A DNA stretch of 64,000 nucleotides, taken from positions 62,001-126,000 of the forward strand of contig JAEUIZ010000028.1 of the NCBI GenBank assembly GCA_016793805.1, given 5' to 3'. A program made the translations under genes and the position numbers. Positions within the stretch are counted from its first letter, which is position 1. The number at the start of each line of letters is the position of its first letter. This stretch comes from Phycisphaerae bacterium. GTDB taxonomy: Bacteria; Planctomycetota; Phycisphaerae; Phycisphaerales; UBA1924. Shown here piece by piece: positions 15,469 to 24,526 of the stretch. Below the pieces are notes generated by a model. It did no database searches, was not told where the DNA came from, and saw only the letters and a list, made by a program, of their open reading frames with translations.

Positions 15469-16464
15469 CTAGTAGACGGACTCGGGGAAGTAGTACCGCT
15501 TCGCGTTCTCCGGCGTGATCAGTTCCACGTCGATCATCAGGTGCTGCGGCATGAACTGCATCACCTGCTCCCGGTTCCCGTCGCGCAGCACCGACACCGC
15601 CATCTGGATGCCCGCGGCGATCATCGACGGCGGATACGTGATGTTCCCGGGCACCATCGGGTCCTTGTCCATCACCATCTTCACCACGTCCTTCATCCCC
15701 GCCCCGCCAAAGACCCACATCTGCTTCTCGCGACCCGCCTCCCTGATCGCCTGGATCGCGCCCAGCGCGATGTCGTCGTCCTGGGCCCAGACCGCGTCGA
15801 TCTTCGGGAACTTCGTCAGGAAGTTCTCCATCACCTCCAGGCCCTTCTGCCGATTCCACAGCGCCGGCTGCTTGCCGAGGATCTTGATCTCCGGGTACTG
15901 CCTGAAGACTTCCTCGGCCGCCGTCACGCGGTCGGTGTCCACGGTGCACGGGATGCCCGTGAGGATGACCAGGTTCGTCCGCCCTTCCTTCTTCATCCGC
16001 TCCGCGACGAACTGCGCGCTCTTGCGTCCGAAGGCTTTGTTGTCGCCCTCGAGGAAGATGTCCGCCGCGGGCTCGAGGAACCCGCGATCGACGTTGACAA
16101 TGAACACGCCCTTCTCGCGCACCTTCTTGGCCGTGGGCGTGAGCGGCGCCGACTCCGTCGCGAGGATCACCAGCCCGTCGATGCCCTTGGTCAGCATGTC
16201 CTCCACGTCAGCGATCTGCTTCTCCGGGCCCGTCGCGGTCTGATAGACCCAGTCGATGTCAGGGTAGAGTTTCATCGCCCGCTTGGCCCACCAGCCCACG
16301 CCCGCGGTCCAGCCGTGGTCCGCCGCGGGGATCGAAACCCCGATGCGGAGCCGCTTCTTTGCGGGCTGCTGCTGCGAGGCCACCTCCGACGAACTCGGCG
16401 CGGCGGCGCCGGCCAGGGCGATCGACGAGGCGAGAAGGGCGGCGAAAAGGGCGAGCGTGCGCAT
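15469..16464 (-). CDS. Periplasmic sugar-binding protein of an ABC transporter (RbsB-like)
   Basis: 331 aa. Signal peptide MRTLALFAALLASSIALAGA, then a type I periplasmic-binding fold starting KKRLRIGVSIPAADHGWTAG, the usual opening of ribose/xylose/galactose binders. IDGLVILATESAPLTPTAKK and FIVNVDRGF build the N-lobe, and IDAVWAQDDDIALGAIQAI the hinge and C-lobe. DDD here is in the typical sugar hydroxyl-contacting loop. Its position ahead of xylB points to a pentose, but the ATPase and permease are missing from the window and must be elsewhere if the system works. It is the first gene of the likely two-gene minus operon. Good family confidence, low substrate confidence. Confidence 0.85.
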   Translation of the reverse strand: MRTLALFAALLASSIALAGAAAPSSSEVASQQQPAKKRLRIGVSIPAADHGWTAGVGWWAKRAMKLYPDIDWVYQTATGPEKQIADVEDMLTKGIDGLVILATESAPLTPTAKKVREKGVFIVNVDRGFLEPAADIFLEGDNKAFGRKSAQFVAERMKKEGRTNLVILTGIPCTVDTDRVTAAEEVFRQYPEIKILGKQPALWNRQKGLEVMENFLTKFPKIDAVWAQDDDIALGAIQAIREAGREKQMWVFGGAGMKDVVKMVMDKDPMVPGNITYPPSMIAAGIQMAVSVLRDGNREQVMQFMPQHLMIDVELITPENAKRYYFPESVY

Positions 16465-16746
16465 GCGGTGTCCTTTCGGTATCTACGGCCTAACAAGGTA
16501 GCCGCCGCTCGCTACCGCAGCCAGCCCGTGCCTTCCGGCCGGAGTGACTGACTCCCCCCCCCCCCGTTTACACGCGCCCAGGGAGGTCAGGCTCCATGAC
16601 AAGCCCTATCTCCAAACTCTGCTGCTTGTTGAGGGGAGGCCGTCTGAGAGAACAATCGCGCAGGATGTACAACCTGCCCACTTTGCCCAAACTGCCACAC
16701 GAAGGTCCGAAAACTCACATTCTGAAGAATAGGTGTAATGCAACTC
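16465..16746. other. Intergenic stretch with a 12-C run
   Basis: Spacer between the divergent sugar-binding gene and the next plus gene. A run of twelve C lies at 16554-16565. Nothing coding was recognised. It holds the 5' region of the minus-strand operon, but no clear promoter could be picked out there. Confidence 0.3.
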
Positions 16747-16775
16747 TTGCGGCGTTCCCGCACTTGCGGTATTCT
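16747..16775 (+). promoter_or_regulatory. Promoter of the gene at 16804
   Basis: TTGCGG (16747-16752) and TATTCT (16770-16775) with 17-nt spacing. The start would be near 16782, leaving a short leader that includes GAGAGGAGAG ahead of ATG 16804. Confidence 0.45.
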
Positions 16776-16803
16776 CCTCACGGTCACTTGAGAGGAGAGT
16801 TCC

Positions 16804-17526
16804 ATGTTTCGAGTCATGCAGAGTGTTGTTGGGTCCGCGGTGCTTGTATTGGCCACCGCGAGCCAAGCCGATGTGATCGTGCCCAACTACACGGCCGGAG
16901 TCGAGGCGGATGGAACGTTCTCCCTGACGACCACCACGACGGCGGGACGCACGTTCCAGCTTACCATGGCGGCAGGCCAGTTGACGGGCCTGGTTGGCCA
17001 GCAGATTGCGGGTTTGCAGTGGCGCTTGAACGGCGCGGCCGCGACCGCATGGCCGCCCGCCAACGTGACCTATGCCACTTGGGATATCTTTGTCGGTCCG
17101 GGCGTGGCGCCCTCGGCGATGAGCAACACGTTCGCCAGCAACTTCACGTCGACGCCAACCCAGGTCCGCGCCGGCGCGCTGGCGATCTCTGCCGGGGCGT
17201 ACTCCTCCGGGTCCAGCCCGAACGCCTTCGGCCCGACGCTCGCCTTCGACACGCCGTACTTGTACACCGGCGGCGACCTGACGATCGAGATGCGGTTCTC
17301 GGCGCAGGTGGGCTCGACCACGCAGTCCCCGTTTGACGCGGTCTTGGCCTCGGGCGGGCCCGCCAATGGCTGGGGCGTGGACTTCGCCGCACGTTGGACG
17401 GCCAACGCCGCCGGAACCACCGGCTCGAACGGCAACTTCCTCGTCACGAACCTCGTCGTGCCCGCCCCCGCCTCGCTCGCCCTGCTCGGACTCTCGATGG
17501 GCGTCGGCCTGCGTCGTCGGCGCTAA
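16804..17526 (+). CDS. Secreted protein with PEP-CTERM-like tail
   Basis: 240 aa from ATG 16804, behind the purine-rich GAGGAGAG site. The signal peptide is about MFRVMQSVVGSAVLVLATASQA. The body is Thr/Ala/Gly-rich and beta-type (TTTTTAGRTFQLTMAAGQL, LTIEMRFSAQVGST), with no catalytic motif seen. The tail VVPAPASLALLGLSMGVGLRRRR matches the sorting signals of the other secreted proteins here with VPAPA in place of VPTPG. It has its own promoter and ends in a small inverted repeat (CAGAC/GTCTG, 17543-17557) that may act as a weak terminator before the convergent putA. Confidence 0.75.
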   Translation: MFRVMQSVVGSAVLVLATASQADVIVPNYTAGVEADGTFSLTTTTTAGRTFQLTMAAGQLTGLVGQQIAGLQWRLNGAAATAWPPANVTYATWDIFVGPGVAPSAMSNTFASNFTSTPTQVRAGALAISAGAYSSGSSPNAFGPTLAFDTPYLYTGGDLTIEMRFSAQVGSTTQSPFDAVLASGGPANGWGVDFAARWTANAAGTTGSNGNFLVTNLVVPAPASLALLGLSMGVGLRRRR

Positions 17527-17608
17527 GCGCAAGGTTCCTGTTCAGACAATGAGTCTGGCAGGCCGCGGATCGCATCCATCGCGGGGTGCGCGCTGTGACG
17601 CGGTTGCC

Positions 17609-20600
17609 TCATAACTCCGGCGCGAACCCCCGCCGCAGCGTGTTCTCGCAACTCGCACGCGGCTCGACGAACTGGAGCAGGTAGTCCACGCCCCCGGCCT
17701 TTGAGCCCACGCCCGACATCCCGAAGCCTCCGAAGGGCTGCCTGGCCACCAGCGCCCCGGTGATCCCTCGGTTCAGGTACAGGTTCCCAACGCGGAACTC
17801 CCGCTTGGCCTGCTCCAGGTGTGACGGCTTGCGGCTGAAGACCCCGCCCGTCAGTTTGTACATCGATCCGTTGGCGATCTCGAGCGCGACCTCGAACGTC
17901 GGCGCGTGCATCACCGCCACCACAGGACCGAAGATCTCCTCTCGCGCGATCGTGTGCCGCGGCTCGACGTGCGAGAAGATCGTCGGTGGCACGAACCGCC
18001 CGCGCGACGCCACGACGAACGGATCACCCTCGGGCAGCGGCATCGAGAGTTCGAGCCGACACCCCTCCGATTTCGCCTTCTCGATCATCCCGTTGATCTT
18101 CGACGCTGCTTCCGCGTCGATCACGGGGCCGACATCGGTGCCCGGCGCCGAGGGGTCGCCGATCGTCAGGGCCTTGGTCGACTCGACGAACCGGCGAAGG
18201 AACGTGCGGCTCGCGGCTCCGTCCGGTCCCTCGGGATCGACCACGACCACGCGAGAGCAGGCCGAGCACTTCTGGCCCTGGAAGCCGAAGGCCGAGTGGC
18301 GGATGCCGAGCACGGCCTCGTCGAGGTCGGCGGACGTATCCACGATGACGGCGTTCTTCCCGCCCATCTCGCAGACGACCTTCTTGACGTGCGTGGGGGG
18401 CGTGAACGGGCCGCCGGCAAAGGGCGTGGGCGGGGCCGCGGCGTGCAAGATGTCGAGCCCGACGTGCATCGAGCCCGTGAAGGCGATGACGGCGACGCGG
18501 GGGTCGCGCACCAGCGCCGCGCCGGTGGTCTCGCCGGGGGCGGGGCAGAACTGGAGGATCGCCCCCGCGTCCTTGGGCGAGAAGCCCTCCTTGACCAGGG
18601 CCTCGTGCAGGATGTCCCACATCACGCGCGCGATCCCCGGGGTCTGCTCGGCGGGCTTGACGATGACGGTGTTCCCCGACACGAGGGCCGCGACGGTCAT
18701 GCCCGTGCAGATCGCCAGGGGGAAGTTCCAGGGGCTGATGACGACGGCGACGCCGCGCGGCTGGTACCAGGTCTCGTCGAGTTCGCCGATGAAACGTCCG
18801 ACGCGGCGGCGCTCGAACATCGGGACCGCCAGCCGCGCGTAGTACTCGCAGAAGTCGATCGCCTCGCAGGCGTCCGCGTCGGCCTCGCGCCAGGTCTTGC
18901 CGGCCTCCTTGACCATCACGCCCGCCAGGCCGTCGCGCTGCTGGCGCATGAGCGCCGCGGCCCGAATGAGCACGGCGGCGCGCTTGCGCGAGTCGGCGTC
19001 GCGCCACCCGGGGAACGCCTCCGCCGCACGCGAGACCATCTCCCTCGCCTGCTCGGGCGAGCGATCGTTGGCCACCTTGGGCACCGTGGCGCCCACGACG
19101 GCCCTGGCGAACGCCGCCCGCTGCGCCGCGTCGGCAAAGTCGCGGAACGATTCGTTGAAGAATGGCCGAGAGTCGCCCACGCCCTCGACCGCGGGCGAGA
19201 GCGCGTGCCGATCCGCCGGCGCCTGCACCACGGGCTGGGCCGCGGCGGTCCCGACCTGGATCGGTGCCGAGGGCGGCGCGAGCAGCGCCGCGGGGTCGGC
19301 GTTGTCGAGGAACCCCGCTTTGAGCCACGACTCGTTGCTCGTGTTCTCCAGCAGGCGGCGGACGAGGTACGCCATGCCCGGGATCATCTCGCCCACGGGC
19401 ACGTACTCGCGGACGCGCAGGCCCATCTCGCTCGCGGCGTGCTTGAGTTGGTCCGCCATCCCGTGGAGCATCTGGAGTTCAACCGCCGAGGGCGGGAGCC
19501 CGCGGGCCTCGGCCGCGGCCAGCGCCGAGGCGATGGAGCGCGCGTTGTGCGACCCGAGCGCGAGTTTCAAGCCGCCATTCGCACCGGCCTGGGGGCCGGC
19601 GCCACCGGGAGCCTTGGGCGTAGCGTCGAGGATCATCCTGGCCATCCGCTCGAAGCACGCGTCGGTCTCCCACTTCTTTCCCCACACCGGGCACGTCCAT
19701 CCCATCTGCTCGGCCTTGATGGTCTCGTAGTCCCAGTACGCCCCCTTGACCAGCCGCACCGTGACCACCCGCCCCTTGGCCTTTGCCCACTCGGCCAACT
19801 GCCGCGCATCCTCGGGGCCCGAGCGCAGGTACGCCTGCATCGCGAGCCCGGCCTCGAAGTCGATCCGCTCGCAGCAGCGCTTGAACAACTCGATGTTCAG
19901 GTCCTTGAGCGCGAACTGCTCCATGTCAAAGTTGATGAGCACGCCCTTGTCGCGGGCCGTCTCGAGGATCGGCTCCAGCCGCGGGAGGATCCCCCGGATC
20001 GAGCCCTCCGGGTCGATCGCGTCGAACCGCGCCGAGAGCGACGAGACCTTGATCGAGACGTTCACGCGCGGGATCGCGCCGAGGTGGTCGGACTCCAGCC
20101 GGTCGTTCCTCGGCCAGGCCGCGACCTGGGCCGGCAGATTCGACACGAGATCGAGGTACTTCCGCTGGTACTCGTCGGCCTCGGCCTCGGAGACGCACGC
20201 CTCCCCGAGCAGGTCCACCGAGAACGCGATGCCGTCCTTCCACAGGTCGCGAAGGCCCGCGAGCGCCGAGGACGCGTCGGTCCCGGCGATGAACTTCTCA
20301 GCCATCCCGCGGATCTGCTTGGAGATCGTCGCCGCCGCCAGCCCCTTGGCGATCCCACCCATCTTCAGGCCGAAGTCGAGGCCCGGGGGCAACTTCACCC
20401 CCGGCTGCGTGAGGTAGTCCACCAGGTGCTCGTGCACCGCCTCGGGCGTGCCCAGCGTCGGGAACGCGTCCACGAACCGGAACAACTGAACCTTGAACTG
20501 CTGGTCGCGCATCGACCAGTCCATCAACTTGTCCGAGTAGAAACGGGCCGAGAGCAGACCGGCCTTGTGCCCCCGCGCCCGCTGGAGAAGGTCGAGGCCC

Positions 20601-20746
20601 AGGGCCCGAATCCGCGGCTCGTCCGCACCCCCCACCCCCCCCACCCCCGCGCTCCCGCCGCCCGCGCCACCCGCCCCTGACGATCCGAACGAATCGACCT
20701 TGATCGGAGCGGGAGCGGCAGACGGCTTGCGGCGAAAGAGCGGCAT
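17609..20746 (-). CDS. putA: Bifunctional proline dehydrogenase / glutamate semialdehyde dehydrogenase
   Basis: 1045 aa, in the range of two-domain PutA-like proteins without the DNA-binding domain. The proline dehydrogenase barrel spans about 60-480, with VLINFDMEQFALKDLNIELF and RLVKGAYWDYETIKAE lining the FAD and proline sites. The aldehyde dehydrogenase domain (about 540-1040) has ISPWNFPLAICTGM, the general-base segment VVCEMGGKNAVIVD and the nucleophile Cys in GFQGQKCSACSRVVV. The enzyme oxidises proline to glutamate, channeling P5C between sites (family knowledge). A Gly/Ala/Val-rich linker at residues 20-45 comes from a C-rich tract at 20630-20680. It is monocistronic and divergent from the GT2 gene. 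Confidence 0.95.
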   Translation of the reverse strand: MPLFRRKPSAAPAPIKVDSFGSSGAGGAGGGSAGVGGVGGADEPRIRALGLDLLQRARGHKAGLLSARFYSDKLMDWSMRDQQFKVQLFRFVDAFPTLGTPEAVHEHLVDYLTQPGVKLPPGLDFGLKMGGIAKGLAAATISKQIRGMAEKFIAGTDASSALAGLRDLWKDGIAFSVDLLGEACVSEAEADEYQRKYLDLVSNLPAQVAAWPRNDRLESDHLGAIPRVNVSIKVSSLSARFDAIDPEGSIRGILPRLEPILETARDKGVLINFDMEQFALKDLNIELFKRCCERIDFEAGLAMQAYLRSGPEDARQLAEWAKAKGRVVTVRLVKGAYWDYETIKAEQMGWTCPVWGKKWETDACFERMARMILDATPKAPGGAGPQAGANGGLKLALGSHNARSIASALAAAEARGLPPSAVELQMLHGMADQLKHAASEMGLRVREYVPVGEMIPGMAYLVRRLLENTSNESWLKAGFLDNADPAALLAPPSAPIQVGTAAAQPVVQAPADRHALSPAVEGVGDSRPFFNESFRDFADAAQRAAFARAVVGATVPKVANDRSPEQAREMVSRAAEAFPGWRDADSRKRAAVLIRAAALMRQQRDGLAGVMVKEAGKTWREADADACEAIDFCEYYARLAVPMFERRRVGRFIGELDETWYQPRGVAVVISPWNFPLAICTGMTVAALVSGNTVIVKPAEQTPGIARVMWDILHEALVKEGFSPKDAGAILQFCPAPGETTGAALVRDPRVAVIAFTGSMHVGLDILHAAAPPTPFAGGPFTPPTHVKKVVCEMGGKNAVIVDTSADLDEAVLGIRHSAFGFQGQKCSACSRVVVVDPEGPDGAASRTFLRRFVESTKALTIGDPSAPGTDVGPVIDAEAASKINGMIEKAKSEGCRLELSMPLPEGDPFVVASRGRFVPPTIFSHVEPRHTIAREEIFGPVVAVMHAPTFEVALEIANGSMYKLTGGVFSRKPSHLEQAKREFRVGNLYLNRGITGALVARQPFGGFGMSGVGSKAGGVDYLLQFVEPRASCENTLRRGFAPEL

Positions 20747-20865
20747 GGGCGAGTGTAGAAGCCCACCCCAAGACCCGGCTTGCGCACCGCCGACGCACTC
20801 GGTCGCGGCTCCCCGCGGGCCCGCTCAGCACCCCCTTCCGCGGAGCCCGATACCATGACCTCCCG

Positions 20866-22128
20866 ATGATGACCCACGCCCATCGCCCCATCGAGGTCCC
20901 GCTGCCCGAGCCCAAATCGGGCGAGGCCAGCCCACGGCCCAAGGGCGGCGCGGGAGGAGGGGCGGAGGGCTGCGAGGTCACCTTCGTCATGCCCTGCCTC
21001 AACGAGGCCCGCACGCTCGAGGGCTGCATCCGGGCCGCCCGTCGCTGCATCGACGAGCACCGCCTCGACGCCGAGATCGTCATCGGCGACAACGGCTCCA
21101 CCGACGGCTCCCAGGACCTCGCCCGCCGATGCGGGGCGAGGGTGATCGACGTGCCCGCCAAGGGCTATGGCAGCGCCCTCCGCGGCGCCATCGAGGCCGC
21201 CCGCGGTCGCTTCATCATCATGGCCGACTCGGACCAGAGTTACGACTTCGGCGAGGGGTTCAAGTTCGTCGCCAAACTGCGCGAGGGCTTCGACCTCGTC
21301 ATGGGGTGCCGGATGCCCCGCGGCGGGGGCTCGATCGACCCGGGCGCCATGCCCTGGAAGCATCGCTGGATCGGGAACCCGATCCTCACGCGCATCGGGC
21401 AGGTCTTCTATCGCACGCCGATCAACGACTTCCACTGCGGGCTGCGCGGGTTCACCAAGGCCGCGTACGAGCAGATGGCGCTCCGCACCACGGGCATGGA
21501 GTTCGCCAGCGAGATGGTCATCAAGGCCTCGCTCCGCAGGATGCGTGTCGCCGAGGTGCCCATCACGCTCCACAAGGACGGCCGCGATCGCCCCCCCCAC
21601 CTCCGCTCGTGGCGCGACGGGTGGCGGCACCTCCGCTTCATGCTCTGCCTCTCGCCGCGCTGGACGCTGCTGATCCCGGGCCTCGTGCTGTGCGTGCTCG
21701 GCGCCGTCCTCGGCGCTGCGGTCTGGATGGGGCCGCTCGTGATCGCCCCCGGCGTCGCGCTGGGCATCCACTCCATGGTCGCCGCCAGCCTGATGCTCCT
21801 CGTCGGCTTCCAACTCGTGACCGTCGCCGTCGCCATGCGCATCTTCGCCCTCGAAGAAGAGATCGGCCCGCCGTCGCCGGGCATCGCCCGCCTTTTCAAC
21901 CACTTCACCCTCGAGCGCGGCGTGCTCGTCGGGTCCGGCGCCGCCCTCATCGGCTTGGCGCTGATCGGCATCCCGCTGCTCACCTGGATCCGCTCCAACC
22001 TCGGCGAGATCCGTGATCCACTCTCCACCCTCCGCCCGATGGTCGCCGGCGCCACGCTCGTGGCCCTGGGCGTGCAGGCCGTGCTCATGTCCTTCGTCTA
22101 CAGCATGATGGGCATCAAGCGTCGCTAG
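20866..22128 (+). CDS. Membrane glycosyltransferase family 2 (polyprenyl-phosphate sugar synthase-like)
   Basis: 420 aa. After an Pro-rich lead the GT-A domain begins CEVTFVMPCLNEARTLEGC, with IVIGDNGSTDGSQDLA and the DxD-type MADSDQSYDFG, the layout of dolichol/undecaprenyl-phosphate mannosyl or glucosyl synthases. VMGCRMPRGGGSIDPG and FHCGLRGFTKAAYEQM follow. The C-terminal third has four predicted transmembrane helices (e.g. LLIPGLVLCVLGAVLGAAVW). It probably makes a lipid-linked sugar donor at the inner membrane. The next two genes follow with a 17-nt gap and an ATGA overlap, suggesting one transcription unit with a methyltransferase and a TMTC-like protein. Confidence 0.87.
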   Translation: MMTHAHRPIEVPLPEPKSGEASPRPKGGAGGGAEGCEVTFVMPCLNEARTLEGCIRAARRCIDEHRLDAEIVIGDNGSTDGSQDLARRCGARVIDVPAKGYGSALRGAIEAARGRFIIMADSDQSYDFGEGFKFVAKLREGFDLVMGCRMPRGGGSIDPGAMPWKHRWIGNPILTRIGQVFYRTPINDFHCGLRGFTKAAYEQMALRTTGMEFASEMVIKASLRRMRVAEVPITLHKDGRDRPPHLRSWRDGWRHLRFMLCLSPRWTLLIPGLVLCVLGAVLGAAVWMGPLVIAPGVALGIHSMVAASLMLLVGFQLVTVAVAMRIFALEEEIGPPSPGIARLFNHFTLERGVLVGSGAALIGLALIGIPLLTWIRSNLGEIRDPLSTLRPMVAGATLVALGVQAVLMSFVYSMMGIKRR

Positions 22129-22132
22129 GTAC

Positions 22133-22148
22133 CGGAGGCCCGCCGCTG
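22133..22148 (+). promoter_or_regulatory. Ribosome site deciding a CTG start
   Basis: CGGAGG at 22133-22138 lies 7 nt ahead of CTG 22146-22148. The downstream methyltransferase frame has no ATG, GTG or TTG at a suitable place before its conserved N-terminus, so this CTG is the best start. Confidence 0.5.
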
Positions 22149-22718
22149 CGCACGCTCGACCGCATCCTCCAGCGCTGGCGCATCGCCAAGGCCCTGCCCT
22201 GGATCCCGCGCACGCGCCCCGACGGCGGACTCCCGGCGCTGCTTGACATCGGGTGCTTCGACGACGCCCTCCTCCGCCGGGTCTCGCCCCGCGTCGAGCG
22301 TGCCGTCGGGCTCGATCCCCTCGCCGAGCCCCGCGCCTTCGCCAACGTCCAGATCGTCCGCGGCTCGCTCCCCGCCGCGCCGGGTGAAGCCCCGCTCCCC
22401 AACGCGTCCTTCGACTGCGTGACCATGCTCGCGGTACTCGAGCACATCCCCGCCCGCGAGGCCCTCGCCCGTGAGTGCGCCCGCGTGCTCCGCCCCGGCG
22501 GGCGCGTCGTGATCACCGTCCCCAAGCCGGCCGTCGACCGCATCCTCGCGGTCCTTCTCTCGCTGCGTCTGATCCACGGGATGAGCCTGGAGCAGCACGA
22601 GGGCTACGACGTCCGCCGCACCTCGCCGATCTTCGAGGCCGCGGGCCTTCGGCTGCTCCGCCGACGCACCTTCCAACTCGGTCTCAACTGCCTGTTCGTC
22701 TTCGAGAAGCCGCGATGA
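22146..22718 (+). CDS. SAM-dependent methyltransferase, probable CTG start
   Basis: 190 aa from CTG 22146. The first in-frame GTG (22419) and ATG (22425) would cut off the SAM-binding domain: LLDIGCFDDALLRRV (motif I region) and AVGLDPLAEPRA (acidic end of strand 2) lie before it. DCVTMLAVLEHIPAREALA and LRPGGRVVITVPKPA are the usual class I / Methyltransf_11 motifs. The family methylates diverse small molecules or lipids. The partner genes suggest a modified sugar or lipid carrier (inference). The stop overlaps the next start (ATGA at 22715-22718). The GxGxG loop is short (DIGCFD), so activity is likely but atypical. Confidence 0.7.
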   Translation: MRTLDRILQRWRIAKALPWIPRTRPDGGLPALLDIGCFDDALLRRVSPRVERAVGLDPLAEPRAFANVQIVRGSLPAAPGEAPLPNASFDCVTMLAVLEHIPAREALARECARVLRPGGRVVITVPKPAVDRILAVLLSLRLIHGMSLEQHEGYDVRRTSPIFEAAGLRLLRRRTFQLGLNCLFVFEKPR

Positions 22719-24526
22719 ACTCGCCACATCCGCCCCCACCACCGCCGGGAGAACCGACCCCCCGCGGCGTCGTTCCGGCATGGCTGGCCGCCGCGATCCT
22801 TGCCGCGGGCATCGCGCTCGCCTACTCCAACTCGATCCACAACGCCTTCGTGCTCGACGACCTCTCCGGGATCGTCCACAACCCGTACGTCCGCTCACTC
22901 CGGTTCGTCCCGCGGTACTTCGTCGATCCCCTCACGCTCACCGTCAACCGCAACAACGCCGAGTACCGCCCGCTCCTCTCCCTCTCCTTCGCCCTCAACT
23001 ATCAACTCTCCGGGTACGCAACCTGGTCCTGGCACGTCGTCAACCTCGTGCTCCACTGGATCGTGTGCGTCGGGCTCTTCCTCGTGGGCCGGCTGCTCTT
23101 TGGAACAGGTCGCGTCGGGCCTGTCGCCTGGCTCGATCCTCGCCTTGGGGATGCCGCCTCGCTGCTTGCCTGTCTCCTCTTCGCCGTCCATCCGATCACC
23201 ACCGGCGTCGCCAACTACGCCTGGGCGCGATCGTCGCTGTTGGTCGCGGCGTTCCTCCTCCCCGCCACCGCCCTCGCGCTCCGTTCGATCCGCGACCGCC
23301 GGGGCCCAAGTTCGATGGTCGTTCCCTCTGCGTTGTACGCCCTCGCGCTCCTCTCCAAGCCCGAGGCGATCGGCTTCATCGCCGTCGCTGCGTGCGCGCG
23401 CGCGCTGCTGGACCCCGACCGCCGACCCTGGCTCGTGACCATTCGTGGGCGTGACTTCTGGGTCTGGCTCGCGCCGCTGGCGTTCGCCGCCGCCGGGTAC
23501 CTCGCCGTGCGTGCGGCCGTCATGCCCCCGGGCCAGGCCGCCCGCTGGGCCAACCCCGGCGACACCCCGCTCACCTACTTCCTCACCCAGACCCGCGCGT
23601 GGTGGTACTACATCGGCCAGGCCCTCGCCCCCTTCCGACTCATCGCCGACCACACCACCTTTCCGCGCGTCACCGACCTCCGCGATGCGTCGCAACTGCT
23701 CCCTGTGGCCCTGGCGATTGCGGGATGGCTGGTCGTCGCGCCGCTGGTCCTCGTCGCCGCCCGCCGCGCCCCTGCCGTCGCGCTCCTCGTGATCGCCTAC
23801 TTCGTGTACCTCGCGCCGAGTTCGAGCGTGATCCCGCTCGCGGAGATGGTCAACGAGCACCGCCCGTACCTCCCGCTCGCGGGGCTCTTCCTGCTGGCCG
23901 GGGCGGGGGCGATGGCCCTGGCAGCACGCCTGGTGCGCGCGCCGCTGGCCTGGGCGTCGGCGGGGGCGCTCGTCCTGGCCGTCCCGCTCGGACTGCTGAC
24001 GCGAGATCGAAACACCGTCTGGCGGGACGATCTCTCGTTCTGGGCCGACATCGCCGCCAAGGAGCCCGCCGGTGCGCGCGCGCAGATGAACCACGGGATC
24101 GCCCTCATGGCCCGCGCCCGATTCCCGGAAGCCCGGGACGCCTTCGAGCGTGCCGCCCGGGCCGCTCCCGCGTGGCACCTCCCGCAGATCAACCTCGGGA
24201 TCGCGACGGGCCGGATGGGCGATGCCGCGCGCGCCCGGGCCCACTTCGACCGCGCCGCCGCACTGGCCCCGGGCGATCCGCAGTCGTACTCGTATCGCGG
24301 GGAGTTCCGGCGGGACCGGGGGGATCTCGCGGGCGCGATCGACGACTTCCGTGCCGCCGCGGACCGTGCCTCGGTTCCGCTCCGCGAACTGGTGTTGCTG
24401 TCGAGCGCGCTGCTGGACGCGGGTCGGCTGGACGAGGCGGAGGCGGCGATCCGACGGGGTGAGTCGCTCGACCGCGCGGCATTCAGGCCGGCACGGGAGC
24501 GCCTCGACGCCGCGCGACGCCGCTAG
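22715..24526 (+). CDS. TMTC-like polytopic membrane protein with C-terminal TPRs
   Basis: 603 aa. A Pro-rich cytoplasmic start is followed by about ten transmembrane helices. The first exported loop contains FVLDDLSGIVHNPYV, the acidic DD of GT-C sugar transferases. The C-terminal 150 residues form tetratricopeptide repeats (NHGIALMARARFPEARDAFE, QINLGIATGRMGDAARARAH, DLAGAIDDFRAA). This helix-then-TPR plan is that of TMTC/protein O-mannosyltransferase relatives, which move sugars from a lipid carrier to exported proteins. Transfer to proteins is inference here. It overlaps the methyltransferase gene by 4 nt and the convergent gene at 24523 by 4 nt. Confidence 0.8.
   Translation: MNSPHPPPPPPGEPTPRGVVPAWLAAAILAAGIALAYSNSIHNAFVLDDLSGIVHNPYVRSLRFVPRYFVDPLTLTVNRNNAEYRPLLSLSFALNYQLSGYATWSWHVVNLVLHWIVCVGLFLVGRLLFGTGRVGPVAWLDPRLGDAASLLACLLFAVHPITTGVANYAWARSSLLVAAFLLPATALALRSIRDRRGPSSMVVPSALYALALLSKPEAIGFIAVAACARALLDPDRRPWLVTIRGRDFWVWLAPLAFAAAGYLAVRAAVMPPGQAARWANPGDTPLTYFLTQTRAWWYYIGQALAPFRLIADHTTFPRVTDLRDASQLLPVALAIAGWLVVAPLVLVAARRAPAVALLVIAYFVYLAPSSSVIPLAEMVNEHRPYLPLAGLFLLAGAGAMALAARLVRAPLAWASAGALVLAVPLGLLTRDRNTVWRDDLSFWADIAAKEPAGARAQMNHGIALMARARFPEARDAFERAARAAPAWHLPQINLGIATGRMGDAARARAHFDRAAALAPGDPQSYSYRGEFRRDRGDLAGAIDDFRAAADRASVPLRELVLLSSALLDAGRLDEAEAAIRRGESLDRAAFRPARERLDAARRR

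Noticed and set aside
15440-15475. tRNA-type TpsiC arm (GGTTCAATC) near xylB
   Set aside because: No acceptor or D arm in the flanks; isolated match.
13921-16551. A plus-strand open frame of 876 codons
   Set aside because: Antisense to xylB and the sugar-binding gene, both with full motif sets.
22419-22718. Methyltransferase starting at the first GTG/ATG (22419/22425)
   Set aside because: This would delete the SAM-binding motif that is encoded in frame just before; the CTG with a ribosome site is better.
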